64,000 bases of DNA from Pseudomonadota bacterium (GCA_023460395.1 JAEWQB010000020.1:1-64000), one strand, 5' to 3'. Shown: positions 39,335 through 48,688, counted from the first letter of the stretch. The notes: generated by a model not told the origin, from the letters alone. Numbers and translations: made by a program.

Positions 39335-40600
39335 CTAGGAAGCTGGCTCGCTCCCGTTTCTTTTAGTGCCGCCGTACAGTTCATATTCCAGAAGACGGCA
39401 TTCCATCCGGGCGCTGAAAAAAGGAATTTTGCGCCGCGTGCGCAGCCCTACCTGCTTGCCCAGACCGGGATTGCCCGTAAAAACGTAGCCCATCCAGCCC
39501 TGACAACGGGTCTTGAAAAAATCCCCCATGCCGCGATACAAGGGGCCTAATTCCGCCACATCGCCTAGCCGCTCTCCGTAGGGTGGGTTCATAATGATCA
39601 TACCGCGCGCCGTGCCGTCTACAGCGAGCCTATCTGCTTGCATCATACCCGGTGTCACGTCCGGTAACACGCCCAATGACACGTCCGATGACACGTCCGG
39701 CAACACTGTTTCCGCGAAGTCGCAGGTCGCAAACTCAATATACCGCTCCACGCCCGCCGCGCGCGCATTCAGCACCGCCGCTTCCACTGTGGGGCGGTCC
39801 ACATCGGTGGCGACAATACGCAGGGGCAGCTCTCCCACTTCCGCGGATTCCGCTTCATCCAGCAGGGCGTCCCACTCCGCCGGAGCGTACTCCGGCACAT
39901 GCATGAACCCAAAGTTGCTCCGCATCAGCCCCGGTGCGCTGTTCAATGCGATAAGCGCCGCTTCAATAGCCAGCGTGCCGCTGCCGCACATGGGATTGAC
40001 GAAGTGGCTGTTACCCTGCCAGCCAGCGGCCAGAATAGCGGCAGATGCCAGCGTTTCCTGCATGGGCGCACGGCAGGGCAGTTTTCTATAACCGCGCCGG
40101 TTAAGCGGTTGCCCCGATGTATCCAGATACAAGGTGCAGGCATCGCCAGCCCAGTGCAAAAAAAGCACTATTCCCGTCGCGTCCGGGCCGGAATCCGGCC
40201 GTTTGCCGCAAACGGCCCGCATGCGGTCGCACACAGCGTCTTTCACACGCACGTTGGCAAAACGGGAATCCCGAATATTGTCGTTGGCGGTCACATAGGA
40301 ATCGATAGTCAGGTAGCCGTCCGGGGCTATCCACTCTTCCCATGGCAGGGCACGCACGGCTGCGTACACCTCGTCCGCGTCTACCGCGCGGAAGGAAAGC
40401 AGCGTGTACTGCACACGCAATGCCGTGCGCAGATGCAAATTCATCCGCATGCATTGCCGCAAGGTGGCACTCGTCTCCACTGCGGCAGGATGCTGCGCAC
40501 CGGAGGAAAAGCCCAACGCAGCAAGCTCCCGTGACAAATATTCCGTGGCGCCACGGGGGCAGGTGACAAGCACAGGAGCGGAACGATCAAACAATGTCAT
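39335..40600 (-). CDS. RlmL-like THUMP-domain 23S rRNA methyltransferase
   Basis: 421 residues. The N-terminal THUMP region (about 10-165) starts VLVTCPRGATEYLSREL. The Rossmann methyltransferase half has VNPMCGSGTLAIEAALIA near 197 and IMNPPYGERLGDV near 336 (NPPY). This corresponds to the N-terminal (m2G2445-forming) half of E. coli RlmKL and to single-domain RlmL homologues. Between the last motif-preceding strand and NPPY, residues about 299-318 are an insertion made of 12-bp repeats (VLPDVSSDVSLGVLPD). ATG 40600 has AGGAC upstream. Confidence 0.88.
   Translation of the reverse strand: MTLFDRSAPVLVTCPRGATEYLSRELAALGFSSGAQHPAAVETSATLRQCMRMNLHLRTALRVQYTLLSFRAVDADEVYAAVRALPWEEWIAPDGYLTIDSYVTANDNIRDSRFANVRVKDAVCDRMRAVCGKRPDSGPDATGIVLFLHWAGDACTLYLDTSGQPLNRRGYRKLPCRAPMQETLASAAILAAGWQGNSHFVNPMCGSGTLAIEAALIALNSAPGLMRSNFGFMHVPEYAPAEWDALLDEAESAEVGELPLRIVATDVDRPTVEAAVLNARAAGVERYIEFATCDFAETVLPDVSSDVSLGVLPDVTPGMMQADRLAVDGTARGMIIMNPPYGERLGDVAELGPLYRGMGDFFKTRCQGWMGYVFTGNPGLGKQVGLRTRRKIPFFSARMECRLLEYELYGGTKRNGSEPAS
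39647..39706 (-). repeat. 12-bp tandem repeat inside the rlmL-like gene, five units
   Basis: On the minus strand: GTGTTGCCGGAC, GTGTCATCGGAC, GTGTCATTGGGC, GTGTTACCGGAC, GTGACACCGGGT. The period of four codons keeps the gene in frame. It is related to the array at 28458-28517. Confidence 0.85.
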
Positions 40601-40632
40601 AGTGTGTCCTAACGGCAAAACAGCGCACACCG

Positions 40633-42297
40633 CTATTCCGCAATGCGGGATAGCTTGGCGAGCAGATCCGCCTGCGCCGCCGCTTCATCGTGGCGTCGCA
40701 TGGCGGCAAACTCTTCAGCCGTATACTTCAGTTGCAGTTTATACATATTTCCCTGCGCGTTGCTCATCTGCCCGCTGTCTGTGCGGGTGGCCCGGCCCGT
40801 GCGCTTCATATGGCGCACACGAAGATGTCCGGTATACACAGGGAGTGTCTTTTGGAGCGCTCCGCGAAGGTCGTGTTCCAAATCATCATACTGCGAGGGA
40901 GAAAAACGCAGGTCAAATCCGCCGTGCCGCCGCAGCGAATCGCGCAAAAACAAATGGGCGCATCCCGTCACCGAAACGCACGGGCGCACATAGTCAAACC
41001 AGCCGAAATCAAGCTCTTGGTGATGCAGATCCGAAACGCCGAAACGCCGATGATACGGCTCTACGCCTTGCGGCACGATCATTTCTCCGCCTTCTTCAAG
41101 ATGCAGATCCACCGCCTGAAAGACCGTGGGGTTGTCATGGTTGACCACCTTGCATCCCCACACCCACGCCTGCGGATACGCCCGCATTGCCGCGCCGAAA
41201 CGGCCCAGCCAGTCCGAAGGCACAATGGCATCGTCATCCAGATAGGCCACCCAGCGGCAGTCATCCAAAGCCGGAAGCCCCATTAGCCAATTCCGTGCGG
41301 CGGGTGCTCCCACGTTAACAGGCAGCGTCTCCACAGCCATGCGCCCGGTTCCCAAATGCTCACGCCACTTATCCAGCACCCCGGCGGTGTCGTCTGTGGA
41401 GCCGTTGTTCAGCACAATCAGGCGGGTTGCCCCAATATCGCTCTCCGCCATGGATTGCAAGGCCAGATCAAGATACGCGGCCTTGTTCCAAGTATACAGC
41501 AGCACAGCGCCCTGCCCTTCCGGCAAACACGTTTCCCGGTCCATGCCGGTTTCCGCGTCATACAGCCGGAGCAGCGTGTTCACACACCACGGACGGATAC
41601 GCGCTGCGCTGCGCCACATCGCGCGTGCCTCATGGTATTCGCCGATCCGGTCCAGCGCGGTGGCGCGGCGCACCATGGTGCCCGCCAGAGGAAGACCGCT
41701 CAGGCTTTCCGCATATGCTTCCGCCGCATCCGCATAGGCTCCCCGCGCAAAGGCCACGTCTCCAAGATACCGTGCGCGTAACGGCTGAGGCATACGCACG
41801 TCCGCCAGCAGCCACTCCCTCGCCCGGTCAAATTCCCCTTCATACAACCCCACCATCATCGCTTGCGAGGACCAGAATAGCACTTCTTCCGACGGGCCTT
41901 CAGTCCGTTGACTTTCCAGATAGCGGAAAAGTTTTTCCGTCTCCCGCCGACGCAGCAACCGGCGTAAATACTCAAGATTGGCGGGTTGATGAGCGGAATC
42001 ACGCACAGCGGCAAGGACTGCGAGTATCTGCGGTGCCAACCTGAACCGGGTGGGGTATGCCGCGTGGAGGGCCGTCACCTGCCCCGCCGTGGAGGCGTCC
42101 AGACACGCATGCTCCCACGCGGCGAGCAGCGCATCTCCACCCAGTTGAAAGAGTTCCTCCGCGCGGGCACGCTCTCCCCCCTGCACCGCGAGGGTAAGGG
42201 CCGTATTGGCAATGCCTAGCAGATGAACCTGCCCCACGCCCCCCTGTAGCAAGGGACGGGACAATTCCGGTTCCAGCGTTTTCCAATCGATATTCAT
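40633..42297 (-). CDS. Glycosyltransferase family 2 with helical N-terminal domain
   Basis: 554 residues. The first 220 are helical and repeat-like (TPR-type helix pairs). The GT-A domain follows: VLLYTWNKAAYLDLALQSM near 263, LNNGSTDDT near 297, PVNVGAPAARNWL near 325 and the metal-binding YLDDDAIVP near 351. It ends with a segment (SPSQYDDLEHDL) shared with the divergent gene at 42775. GAGGAAT precedes the ATG. It may glycosylate a surface protein or polysaccharide. Acceptor and sugar cannot be told from sequence. Confidence 0.85.
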   Translation of the reverse strand: MNIDWKTLEPELSRPLLQGGVGQVHLLGIANTALTLAVQGGERARAEELFQLGGDALLAAWEHACLDASTAGQVTALHAAYPTRFRLAPQILAVLAAVRDSAHQPANLEYLRRLLRRRETEKLFRYLESQRTEGPSEEVLFWSSQAMMVGLYEGEFDRAREWLLADVRMPQPLRARYLGDVAFARGAYADAAEAYAESLSGLPLAGTMVRRATALDRIGEYHEARAMWRSAARIRPWCVNTLLRLYDAETGMDRETCLPEGQGAVLLYTWNKAAYLDLALQSMAESDIGATRLIVLNNGSTDDTAGVLDKWREHLGTGRMAVETLPVNVGAPAARNWLMGLPALDDCRWVAYLDDDAIVPSDWLGRFGAAMRAYPQAWVWGCKVVNHDNPTVFQAVDLHLEEGGEMIVPQGVEPYHRRFGVSDLHHQELDFGWFDYVRPCVSVTGCAHLFLRDSLRRHGGFDLRFSPSQYDDLEHDLRGALQKTLPVYTGHLRVRHMKRTGRATRTDSGQMSNAQGNMYKLQLKYTAEEFAAMRRHDEAAAQADLLAKLSRIAE

Positions 42298-42774
42298 AGG
42301 ATTCCTCAGCCCTGTTTCATATCGTGCGCGCCGCCGTTTTCACAGACGGGGATAATCCGTCCGCTCCGGCATAGTCTGGAGCGAGTGCCTCCACTAAGAC
42401 TAATGCCGCAGGCAACGTGGCGGCCTGCCCCCTTCTCCCGGACAAATGCCAGTATGGGGATGAGCTGCCAGCCTGCTACGGAGCCAAGCGGCCCGGTGTG
42501 AGACTCAGCCCGCCAAACACACCCGCACGCACCCGCACAAAGCCTATCCGGTTGACATCCGGCGCGCTCCCCTTCACAGTCAAACAGCGCGCTTACGGTC
42601 TGCACGGTCAGACGAGCGCGGGGCAACCGTCTAGCGGCCTCCTGCTTCGGGCATTTCAGACGGTCAGAAGCCATGCCCCGAATGTACCGCGTCGGACCAC
42701 CGAATCTACCCGGCTTCCATACGATATTCAGATACTTTGCCCGGCTTCTTTCCCGGACGCAACAGGAACTCGCC
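42298..42774. other. Divergent intergenic region between two glycosyltransferase genes
   Basis: About 475 bases. It must contain back-to-back promoters for the two paralogous genes. I see no convincing hexamer pair, RNA gene or terminator in it. The forward frame stays open from 42673, so the start at 42775 is not certain. Confidence 0.4.
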
Positions 42775-44490
42775 ATGCGCCACTCTTCCACCCGGTTCAC
42801 CGCGCTCCCCCTACGTTCCCTTGTGCACGGAACCTTTCTCGGACCGTGCCCCCCGGCGCAGATGGATGGCCTGTTTGAGGCCGTGCCCACGCTGGCATAC
42901 GGCGCTTTGGGAGCAAACCATCTCTGGCGGCACATCCGCACAGCGCTGGGCCTGCGGCCCCACGATGCCCAAACAGAAGCCGGTGCCCTGCGCACACGGC
43001 TCGCCGTGGAATTGGCGGTGTGGATGCATGGGGAATATCCTCTGGATTCCCGCCCGCTCTCGCTGCTTGCCGATATCATCGCACCGGGAGACGCTCTGGC
43101 GGAACTCCCCCTCGCGGCATGGCGCGAAATGGCGACCCCGCCCCCTCAAGAGGAACACGGCGCATCGCCTCATTTTGACGGACCGCATGGCCTGTTTCAT
43201 CTCGCCGCCGCGCTTGAGCATGCCTACGCCCGGCATGACACCGACAGCGCCGCCCGGTACATCGCCCAGCTACCCGCCGATTTGCCGGGGCGTGACGCGC
43301 TACACGCCCGTCTGCACGCGGAATGGGCTGTGGTGAGCCTGCCCGCTTCAGAAGCTCTTTCTGTTCTGGAGCATATGCCCGCCAACATCTTTCCGCTATG
43401 GCGGGCATGCGCCCTCGCAAACGTGCTGCGCCAGATTGGCGCAACCGCGCAGGCGACCGAAATATACACGGACCTGTGGCGGCAAACACTGTTGCATCCC
43501 AACCTCATCCTGACGCTGCACGATCTCGCCTTTCCCACCAAGGACACGGCGCTGCCCACAGGCAAAGACGCCCCTGCCATCGTGCTCTATTCATGGAATA
43601 AAACCAACGAGCTACGCGTCACATTGGAAAGTTTGCATCAGTCGCGGACACATGGCGCTCCTATTTTCGTGCTGGACAACGGTTCCACGGATGGCACCGC
43701 CGCCATGCTCGCCACACTTGCCGCACAATGGGGCGAAGACGCGTTTCAGCACATTTCCCTGCCAGTGAATGTGGGTGCGCCCGCAGCACGTAACTGGCTA
43801 CTTTCCTTACCTGAGGTAGCCGCGCGCGACTGGGTGGCGTTTTTGGACGACGACATCATCCTTCCGGCAGACTGGCTGCATCCGCTATGGCAGGCCACGC
43901 GGCAATACCCGGAGGCGGGTGCCATAGGCTGCGCCATAACCGACCATACGGCTCCGTACACCACCCAGTGCGCGGAATTTCACCTGCTGCCGCCGGACAT
44001 GGGCCAACGCAGTTTCGCGGACATGGACGAGCACGTTTTCGTCTATGCCAACTCAGCCGGTCTGCGCGAACACACGCTGCACGGCCTGACCCGGTATGCC
44101 CGGCCGTGTCTGCACGTTTCCGGGTGCTGCCATCTCATCTCCACGCGGTCGGTGCGGGAGTGTGGTCCCTTTGATCTGCGCTTCACCCCCAGCCAGTTTG
44201 ACGATCTGGAACGGGACATGCGTATCGGGCTGGCAGGATTTTCCACCATCTATACCGGACACACGACCATACGCCACATGCAGCACTCCAGCTTGCGCCA
44301 AGCTTCCACTCCGGCCCGCACAGGCCATATTTTCGGCAATAAAATCAAATTAGAACACATCCATAGCGCCCGACAGACCACCACCTTGCGCTCCATGGTT
44401 GACCGTCAGGTGCGGGACGACCTACACCGTAAAGCCGCGCGACTGCGGTCCCTGCTCACCCATAACCCCGGATTTGCCCCGCATGCTTGA
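42775..44490 (+). CDS. Glycosyltransferase family 2, paralogue of the divergent neighbour
   Basis: 571 residues with the same plan as the gene at 40633: a helical N-terminal half, then IVLYSWNKTNELRVTLESL, LDNGSTDGT, PVNVGAPAARNWL and FLDDDIILPADWL, and near the end FTPSQFDDLERDM and YTGHTTIRHMQ. The two share long identical blocks and arose by duplication. ATG 42775 (MRHSSTRF) has AGGA seven bases upstream. An ATG at 42673 in the same frame is an alternative. It overlaps the next glycosyltransferase by eight bases. Confidence 0.85.
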   Translation: MRHSSTRFTALPLRSLVHGTFLGPCPPAQMDGLFEAVPTLAYGALGANHLWRHIRTALGLRPHDAQTEAGALRTRLAVELAVWMHGEYPLDSRPLSLLADIIAPGDALAELPLAAWREMATPPPQEEHGASPHFDGPHGLFHLAAALEHAYARHDTDSAARYIAQLPADLPGRDALHARLHAEWAVVSLPASEALSVLEHMPANIFPLWRACALANVLRQIGATAQATEIYTDLWRQTLLHPNLILTLHDLAFPTKDTALPTGKDAPAIVLYSWNKTNELRVTLESLHQSRTHGAPIFVLDNGSTDGTAAMLATLAAQWGEDAFQHISLPVNVGAPAARNWLLSLPEVAARDWVAFLDDDIILPADWLHPLWQATRQYPEAGAIGCAITDHTAPYTTQCAEFHLLPPDMGQRSFADMDEHVFVYANSAGLREHTLHGLTRYARPCLHVSGCCHLISTRSVRECGPFDLRFTPSQFDDLERDMRIGLAGFSTIYTGHTTIRHMQHSSLRQASTPARTGHIFGNKIKLEHIHSARQTTTLRSMVDRQVRDDLHRKAARLRSLLTHNPGFAPHA

Positions 44491-45727
44491 AAAAACTTGC
44501 CCGCTCTCTATTATCATCCCGGTCTGGAATCGCTGGGATCTGACCGAAGCCTGCCTGCGGAGTCTGCGGGAACACACCCCCGGCTCTTTTTTTGAGGTGC
44601 TTGTGGTGGATAACCATTCCGATGATGCCACCGTCAGTGAACTGGAACCACTGGGCCGCGCGTTGTTTGCGGAGCGGTTCACCTGTCTGCGCCTTGAGAG
44701 CAACACGGGCTTTGGCCCCGCCTGTAACCGGACCGCGCACATAGCCACGGGAAACATGCTTTTTTTCCTGAACAACGACACGCTGCTTACGCCCAACTGG
44801 CTGCCCCCGCTCATGAAAGCGCTGAACGCCGATTCCCGGCTGGGTGCGGTGGGACCGCTTCTGCTCTACCCCGATTCCAACAGAGTTCAGCATTGCGGCA
44901 TCACCTTCACCCCCTCATTGGGCACAGAACATCTGTACGCGAACTTCCCCGCCAACCATCCTGCGGTGCGGGCCAAACGCTCCTTGCAAGCGATTACGGG
45001 CGCGGCGATCTTACTGGAAAAACATCTGTTCGAGGCATGTGGTCAATTTTACCCCGGCTACCGGAACGGATTTGAAGATTTAGAACTCTGCTGCCGCATC
45101 CGCGAAGCGGGCCGCAAGCTGGCGGTGGTTCCAGAAAGCACCGTCTACCACCTTGAAAGCCAGACTCCGGGACGCGGCGATGACGACTCCGCAAACGCCA
45201 CGCTCCTTACCGAACGCTGTAAGGGATTCTTTGGCCCGGACCTCCATCGCTTCCTCCGCAGGGATGGCTATGTGCTGGAAATAAGTCCGTGGCTAGAACC
45301 CTATGCGGCTCTGCCACCTGAACGCGAAGAAGCGCTGACAGCCGCTCTCTCCACACAGTTTGACCCCGCCGCCTGCTGGGCCATGTTGCAGGAAGAACCC
45401 CTCTGGCAGACAGGCTACGCCCTGTTGGCAACTACGCTTGAACAAAACGGTCAATATGCCGAGGCCAGCGGCCTGCGCCTTCTGCAAACCTATTTTCATC
45501 CCATGCTGCCACACTTCCGGCAATTAGCCGCCACGGCAGCCAAGGCGGGCAATCTGCATCTGGCCCGGCAGGCGGTGGACAGAGCCGAGCATGTGACCGC
45601 CCTGCTGGAAGACCCCGGACCGCTGATTAAAAAAGCCGCAGGTCTTGCCAACTGGGCCCGCAAGGCGAACGAAACGGAATTGCAGCACCGGTACGAAGGC
45701 TGGCTGCGGGACTTGGGCGTTTTGTAA
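44483..45727 (+). CDS. Glycosyltransferase family 2 (rhamnosyltransferase-like) with helical tail
   Basis: 414 residues. The GT-A domain begins at once: LSIIIPVWNRWDLTEACLRS, VVDNHSDD near 42, NTGFGPACNRTAHIATG near 75, the metal site FLNNDTLL near 97 and GFEDLELCCRIREAG near 195, as in WbbL-like rhamnosyltransferases. The last 130 residues are helical repeats (LLATTLEQNGQYAEASGLRL). ATG 44483 overlaps the stop of the preceding gene (ATGCTTGA), so translation is coupled. A terminator follows. Confidence 0.87.
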   Translation: MLEKTCPLSIIIPVWNRWDLTEACLRSLREHTPGSFFEVLVVDNHSDDATVSELEPLGRALFAERFTCLRLESNTGFGPACNRTAHIATGNMLFFLNNDTLLTPNWLPPLMKALNADSRLGAVGPLLLYPDSNRVQHCGITFTPSLGTEHLYANFPANHPAVRAKRSLQAITGAAILLEKHLFEACGQFYPGYRNGFEDLELCCRIREAGRKLAVVPESTVYHLESQTPGRGDDDSANATLLTERCKGFFGPDLHRFLRRDGYVLEISPWLEPYAALPPEREEALTAALSTQFDPAACWAMLQEEPLWQTGYALLATTLEQNGQYAEASGLRLLQTYFHPMLPHFRQLAATAAKAGNLHLARQAVDRAEHVTALLEDPGPLIKKAAGLANWARKANETELQHRYEGWLRDLGVL

Positions 45728-45745
45728 CAATCTGCTGGAAATAAA

Positions 45746-45785
45746 AAATCCCCATGCATTCCTGACGAATACATGGGGATTTTGT
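45746..45785. terminator. Bidirectional terminator between glycosyltransferase and TrmH-like genes
   Basis: AAATCCCCATG and its exact complement, with A-rich and T-rich flanks, sit between converging genes. Confidence 0.8.
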
Positions 45786-45811
45786 TGTTTTTACACAGTT
45801 GGGACTACGAA

Positions 45812-46465
45812 TTATTTGGCAGACCAACTTTCTAGCAAGGCTGCGTATTCTTCGTCTGAATATGTGGGCGAATCGTACTTTCCTGCCAACCTCCGTTGGC
45901 GGGACGCTTCGGACAACAATATGGCTGCGGCTACGGAAACGTTAAAACTCTGGATCATGCCATACATGGGAATATAGACTTCTCCGTCCACCAATTCGGT
46001 AAGTTCCGCGTCCACTCCCCGGTGCTCATTGCCCATGACAATGGCGGTGGGTCGCACAAAGTCATACTCTTGCGCGGGCTTCGCCACGGGAGAACAGCTT
46101 GTGGCAAGCACCTGCATGCCCTGCTCCCGCATTGCCTTCATAAGACTTTGCGCATCCTTGTGGCGGGTGGTTTCCACCCATTTCCGCGCGGATGCCGAGG
46201 AACTGGCCCCCAGCGTGGGAAACGCCGTATCCGTATAATATAAATGTACTCTGGGAACACCAAAGGCGTCGCAACTGCGGTAGATAGCCGAGACGTTGTG
46301 CGGGTCGTGAATATTGGCAAGCACCAGTGTCAGATCCTTTTGCCTAAGGCCCAACACTCGCTTGAGTTTTTCCATCCGTTCCGTTGTCCGTTCTCGTGTC
46401 ATGCTGCGTACCATGCCTTCGGGCGATACCGCGCCCTCGCGTTTTCCAGCCCCTCTCTCCTTCAT
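45812..46465 (-). CDS. TrmH-like tRNA/rRNA 2'-O-methyltransferase (SpoU family)
   Basis: 217 residues of the SPOUT fold. Motif 1 is ANIHDPHNVSAIYRSCDAFG near 50, motif 2 is TAIVMGNEHRGV near 139, and motif 3 is YIPMYGMIQSFNVSVAAAI near 163. The last, together with the short helical N-terminus, is closest to TrmH, which methylates Gm18 of tRNA. The first 21 residues of the frame are unlike the family, and an internal ATG at 46402 is possible. No internal start has a clear ribosome site. Confidence 0.85.
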   Translation of the reverse strand: MKERGAGKREGAVSPEGMVRSMTRERTTERMEKLKRVLGLRQKDLTLVLANIHDPHNVSAIYRSCDAFGVPRVHLYYTDTAFPTLGASSSASARKWVETTRHKDAQSLMKAMREQGMQVLATSCSPVAKPAQEYDFVRPTAIVMGNEHRGVDAELTELVDGEVYIPMYGMIQSFNVSVAAAILLSEASRQRRLAGKYDSPTYSDEEYAALLESWSAK

Positions 46466-46923
46466 GCCAGTACGAAGTCGGGGACCGGTCTATCTGATCC
46501 GTCTGTGTTCTCTGCGAACCGGGCCTTACACCTGCTCACCATGGTTGCCAAGTGTTGCCATTCTGCCTTGTTTGTTCACTCAATTGCAATACTGTGTAAA
46601 CAATCAATTTGTAATATTTTTCACTAGTTAAAAATACAAAACCATAACTCACTGAATTCACGAAAAATAAAACTATGGGCGCGAGTTTTATTAAATTTTT
46701 CCCAAACCGTCTATTGAAAAGACCTTGCCTACTCGGTAGAAAGGCTGTGCTTGTGGTGTTTTTCGTTGCAATTGCACCGGTTATTCCATCCCAGTACGCT
46801 AGTACCACCTTTGTTTGGAGGGAACGCGCAGCGCCTGGCGGGAACCGGGTTCCCGTACAGACGCCTTGTGCCGCGACCGGCACACCAACACGGATGTTGA
46901 CTGTTAACAAGGAGGCTGAGACG
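46466..46923 (+). other. Leader and promoter region of the antiporter gene
   Basis: About 460 bases without a gene. Positions 46570-46700 are AT-rich and probably carry promoters. Positions 46831-46890 contain two perfect hairpins: CGGGAAC-CGG-GTTCCCG (46839-46855) and TGTGCCG-CGAC-CGGCACA (46867-46884). The ribosome site AAGGAGG lies 40 bases after the second. Confidence 0.5.
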
Positions 46924-48372
46924 GTGTTTATCTGGCGTTCTTCCAAATCTCTGGCTGTCATTGCTGCCACTCTGACGGCCCTATTGCTCCCCGTGCTCGC
47001 ATTCGCCAGCGAGGGAGGGCACGGAGCACCCCACCTTGACGGAGCTATGCTCTCTGGTCTGTGGGTCATTCCCTTTGCGTGCATGCTACTTTCCATCGCT
47101 ATTTTTCCGTTGGCTGCACCACACTTCTGGCACCATCATTTCGGCAAAGTAGCCGCATTCTGGGGACTGGCGTTCCTTGTTCCTTTCGCCATCCAATTCG
47201 GTTTTTCGTTGGCCCTGTATGAAACCGCGCATACCCTCTTCCTCGAATACATTCCCTTTATCATTCTGCTGCTCTCACTGTTCACAGTGGCTGGCGGCGT
47301 CCGTTTGAAGGGATCGCTCGTGGGTACGCCTACTCTCAACACGGGCATTCTGCTTATCGGTACAATACTGGCAAGCTGGATGGGCACCACCGGGGCGGCT
47401 ATGCTTTTGATCCGCCCCCTGCTCCGTGCCAACGCGCACCGCAAATTCAAAGTCCACTCTGTGGTCTTTTTCATCTTCCTTGTAGCCAACATCGGCGGTT
47501 CTCTGACGCCGTTGGGTGATCCGCCGCTCTTCCTCGGCTTCCTGAAGGGTGTGTCCTTCTTCTGGACCACTGTGCACATGTTCCCGCCCATGCTGGTCTT
47601 GTCGGTTATCCTTCTTGCTGTGTTCTTCGCGCTGGATACCGTGCTCTTCAATAAAGAGGGCCGACCCGTACCGCAGGGCGAAGCAGCCGGAACGGGTGAA
47701 AAATTCGGGCTGGAAGGCAAAATCAACCTGTTGCTTTTGCTCGGCGTAATCGCTTCTGTGCTGCTTTCCGGCATGTGGAAGCCCGGCATCACCATTTCTG
47801 TCTATCACGTTCCGGTAGAACTCCAGAACATTACCCGCGATGTGCTGCTTCTGGTCATCGCCGGTCTGTCGCTGAAGCTAACCGATTCTGAAAGCCGTCG
47901 CAAAAACGACTTCAACTGGTTCCCCATCATTGAAGTGGCGAAACTCTTCTCCGGTATCTTCATTTCCATGATTCCGGCTATCGCCATTCTCAAGGCGGGT
48001 GAAAACGGTGCCCTGTCGAGCGTGATCAACCTCGTTTCGCACAACGGCGAACCGGTGAACATCATGTACTTCTGGCTTACCGGTCTGCTTTCTTCCTTCC
48101 TCGACAACGCCCCCACCTACCTCGTGTTCTTCAACACGGCAGGTGGTGACGCCGCGCACCTGATGACCGACATGGCAGACACCCTGCTTGCCATTTCCGC
48201 TGGTGCCGTGTTCATGGGAGCCAACACCTACATTGGCAACGCGCCTAACTTCATGGTGCGCTCCATCGCAGAAGACCAAGGCGTGAAGATGCCCAGCTTC
48301 TTCGGCTACATGGCTTGGTCCTTCGGGATACTCATCCCCTGCTTTATTCTGCTCACCTTCCTCTTCTTCTAG
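46924..48372 (+). CDS. NhaD-type Na+/H+ antiporter (ion transporter superfamily)
   Basis: 482 residues. An N-terminal segment (LAVIAATLTALLLPVLAFA) may be a signal or first helix. About twelve further membrane segments follow, with blocks typical of NhaD/ArsB-like transporters: GTILASWMGTTGAAMLLIRPLL near 148, FLVANIGGSLTPLGDPPLFLGFL near 185, LSSFLDNAPTYLVFFNTAG near 388 and GANTYIGNAPNFMVRSIAE near 434. GTG 46924 has AAGGAGG eight bases upstream. The longer frame from 46675 covers the leader and is not protein-like. Exported ion is inferred from the family. Confidence 0.88.
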   Translation: MFIWRSSKSLAVIAATLTALLLPVLAFASEGGHGAPHLDGAMLSGLWVIPFACMLLSIAIFPLAAPHFWHHHFGKVAAFWGLAFLVPFAIQFGFSLALYETAHTLFLEYIPFIILLLSLFTVAGGVRLKGSLVGTPTLNTGILLIGTILASWMGTTGAAMLLIRPLLRANAHRKFKVHSVVFFIFLVANIGGSLTPLGDPPLFLGFLKGVSFFWTTVHMFPPMLVLSVILLAVFFALDTVLFNKEGRPVPQGEAAGTGEKFGLEGKINLLLLLGVIASVLLSGMWKPGITISVYHVPVELQNITRDVLLLVIAGLSLKLTDSESRRKNDFNWFPIIEVAKLFSGIFISMIPAIAILKAGENGALSSVINLVSHNGEPVNIMYFWLTGLLSSFLDNAPTYLVFFNTAGGDAAHLMTDMADTLLAISAGAVFMGANTYIGNAPNFMVRSIAEDQGVKMPSFFGYMAWSFGILIPCFILLTFLFF

Positions 48373-48395
48373 GAAATCGAGCGGTATGGTTGTAC

Positions 48396-48427
48396 AAGGC
48401 CCCGGCACTCGTGCCGGGGCCTTTTTT
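48396..48427 (+). terminator. Terminator downstream of the antiporter gene
   Basis: AAGGCCCCGGCAC, a TC loop and its complement are followed by six T. Confidence 0.9.
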
Positions 48428-48688
48428 CATACTCGCGTGGGGCTCGCATAAGACGCAAACTATTTCGCCCCCCTGCGCCGTGTAACAGATTGCGCCCCCC
48501 CTTGGGGAATGCTATGACCGGAGCGGATTTCCAAGAAAAACGCGATTGCGCAAAACGCCATGGCCCCGGACTGGTCCCACGCGTTGGTCCCACGGTCCGG
48601 CCTCGGCTTGGCATCCGGTCTGACATTGCCCTGATATCCGGTCTGACATTTGGCTGGCGCGGGTATCCTTTCGCGCAAGGAGTAACGC
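48428..48688 (+). other. Upstream region of the Ni/Co importer with direct repeats
   Basis: TGGTCCCACG occurs at 48572-48581 and 48585-48594. ATCCGGTCTGACATT occurs at 48613-48627 and 48636-48650, a 23-base step. No gene or recognised riboswitch is seen. The operon promoter must lie here. Confidence 0.45.

Noticed and set aside
46675..46923. N-terminal extension of the antiporter
   Set aside because: The segment contains the hairpins and the ribosome site AAGGAGG, and the encoded residues are not conserved-looking. GTG 46924 is the better start.
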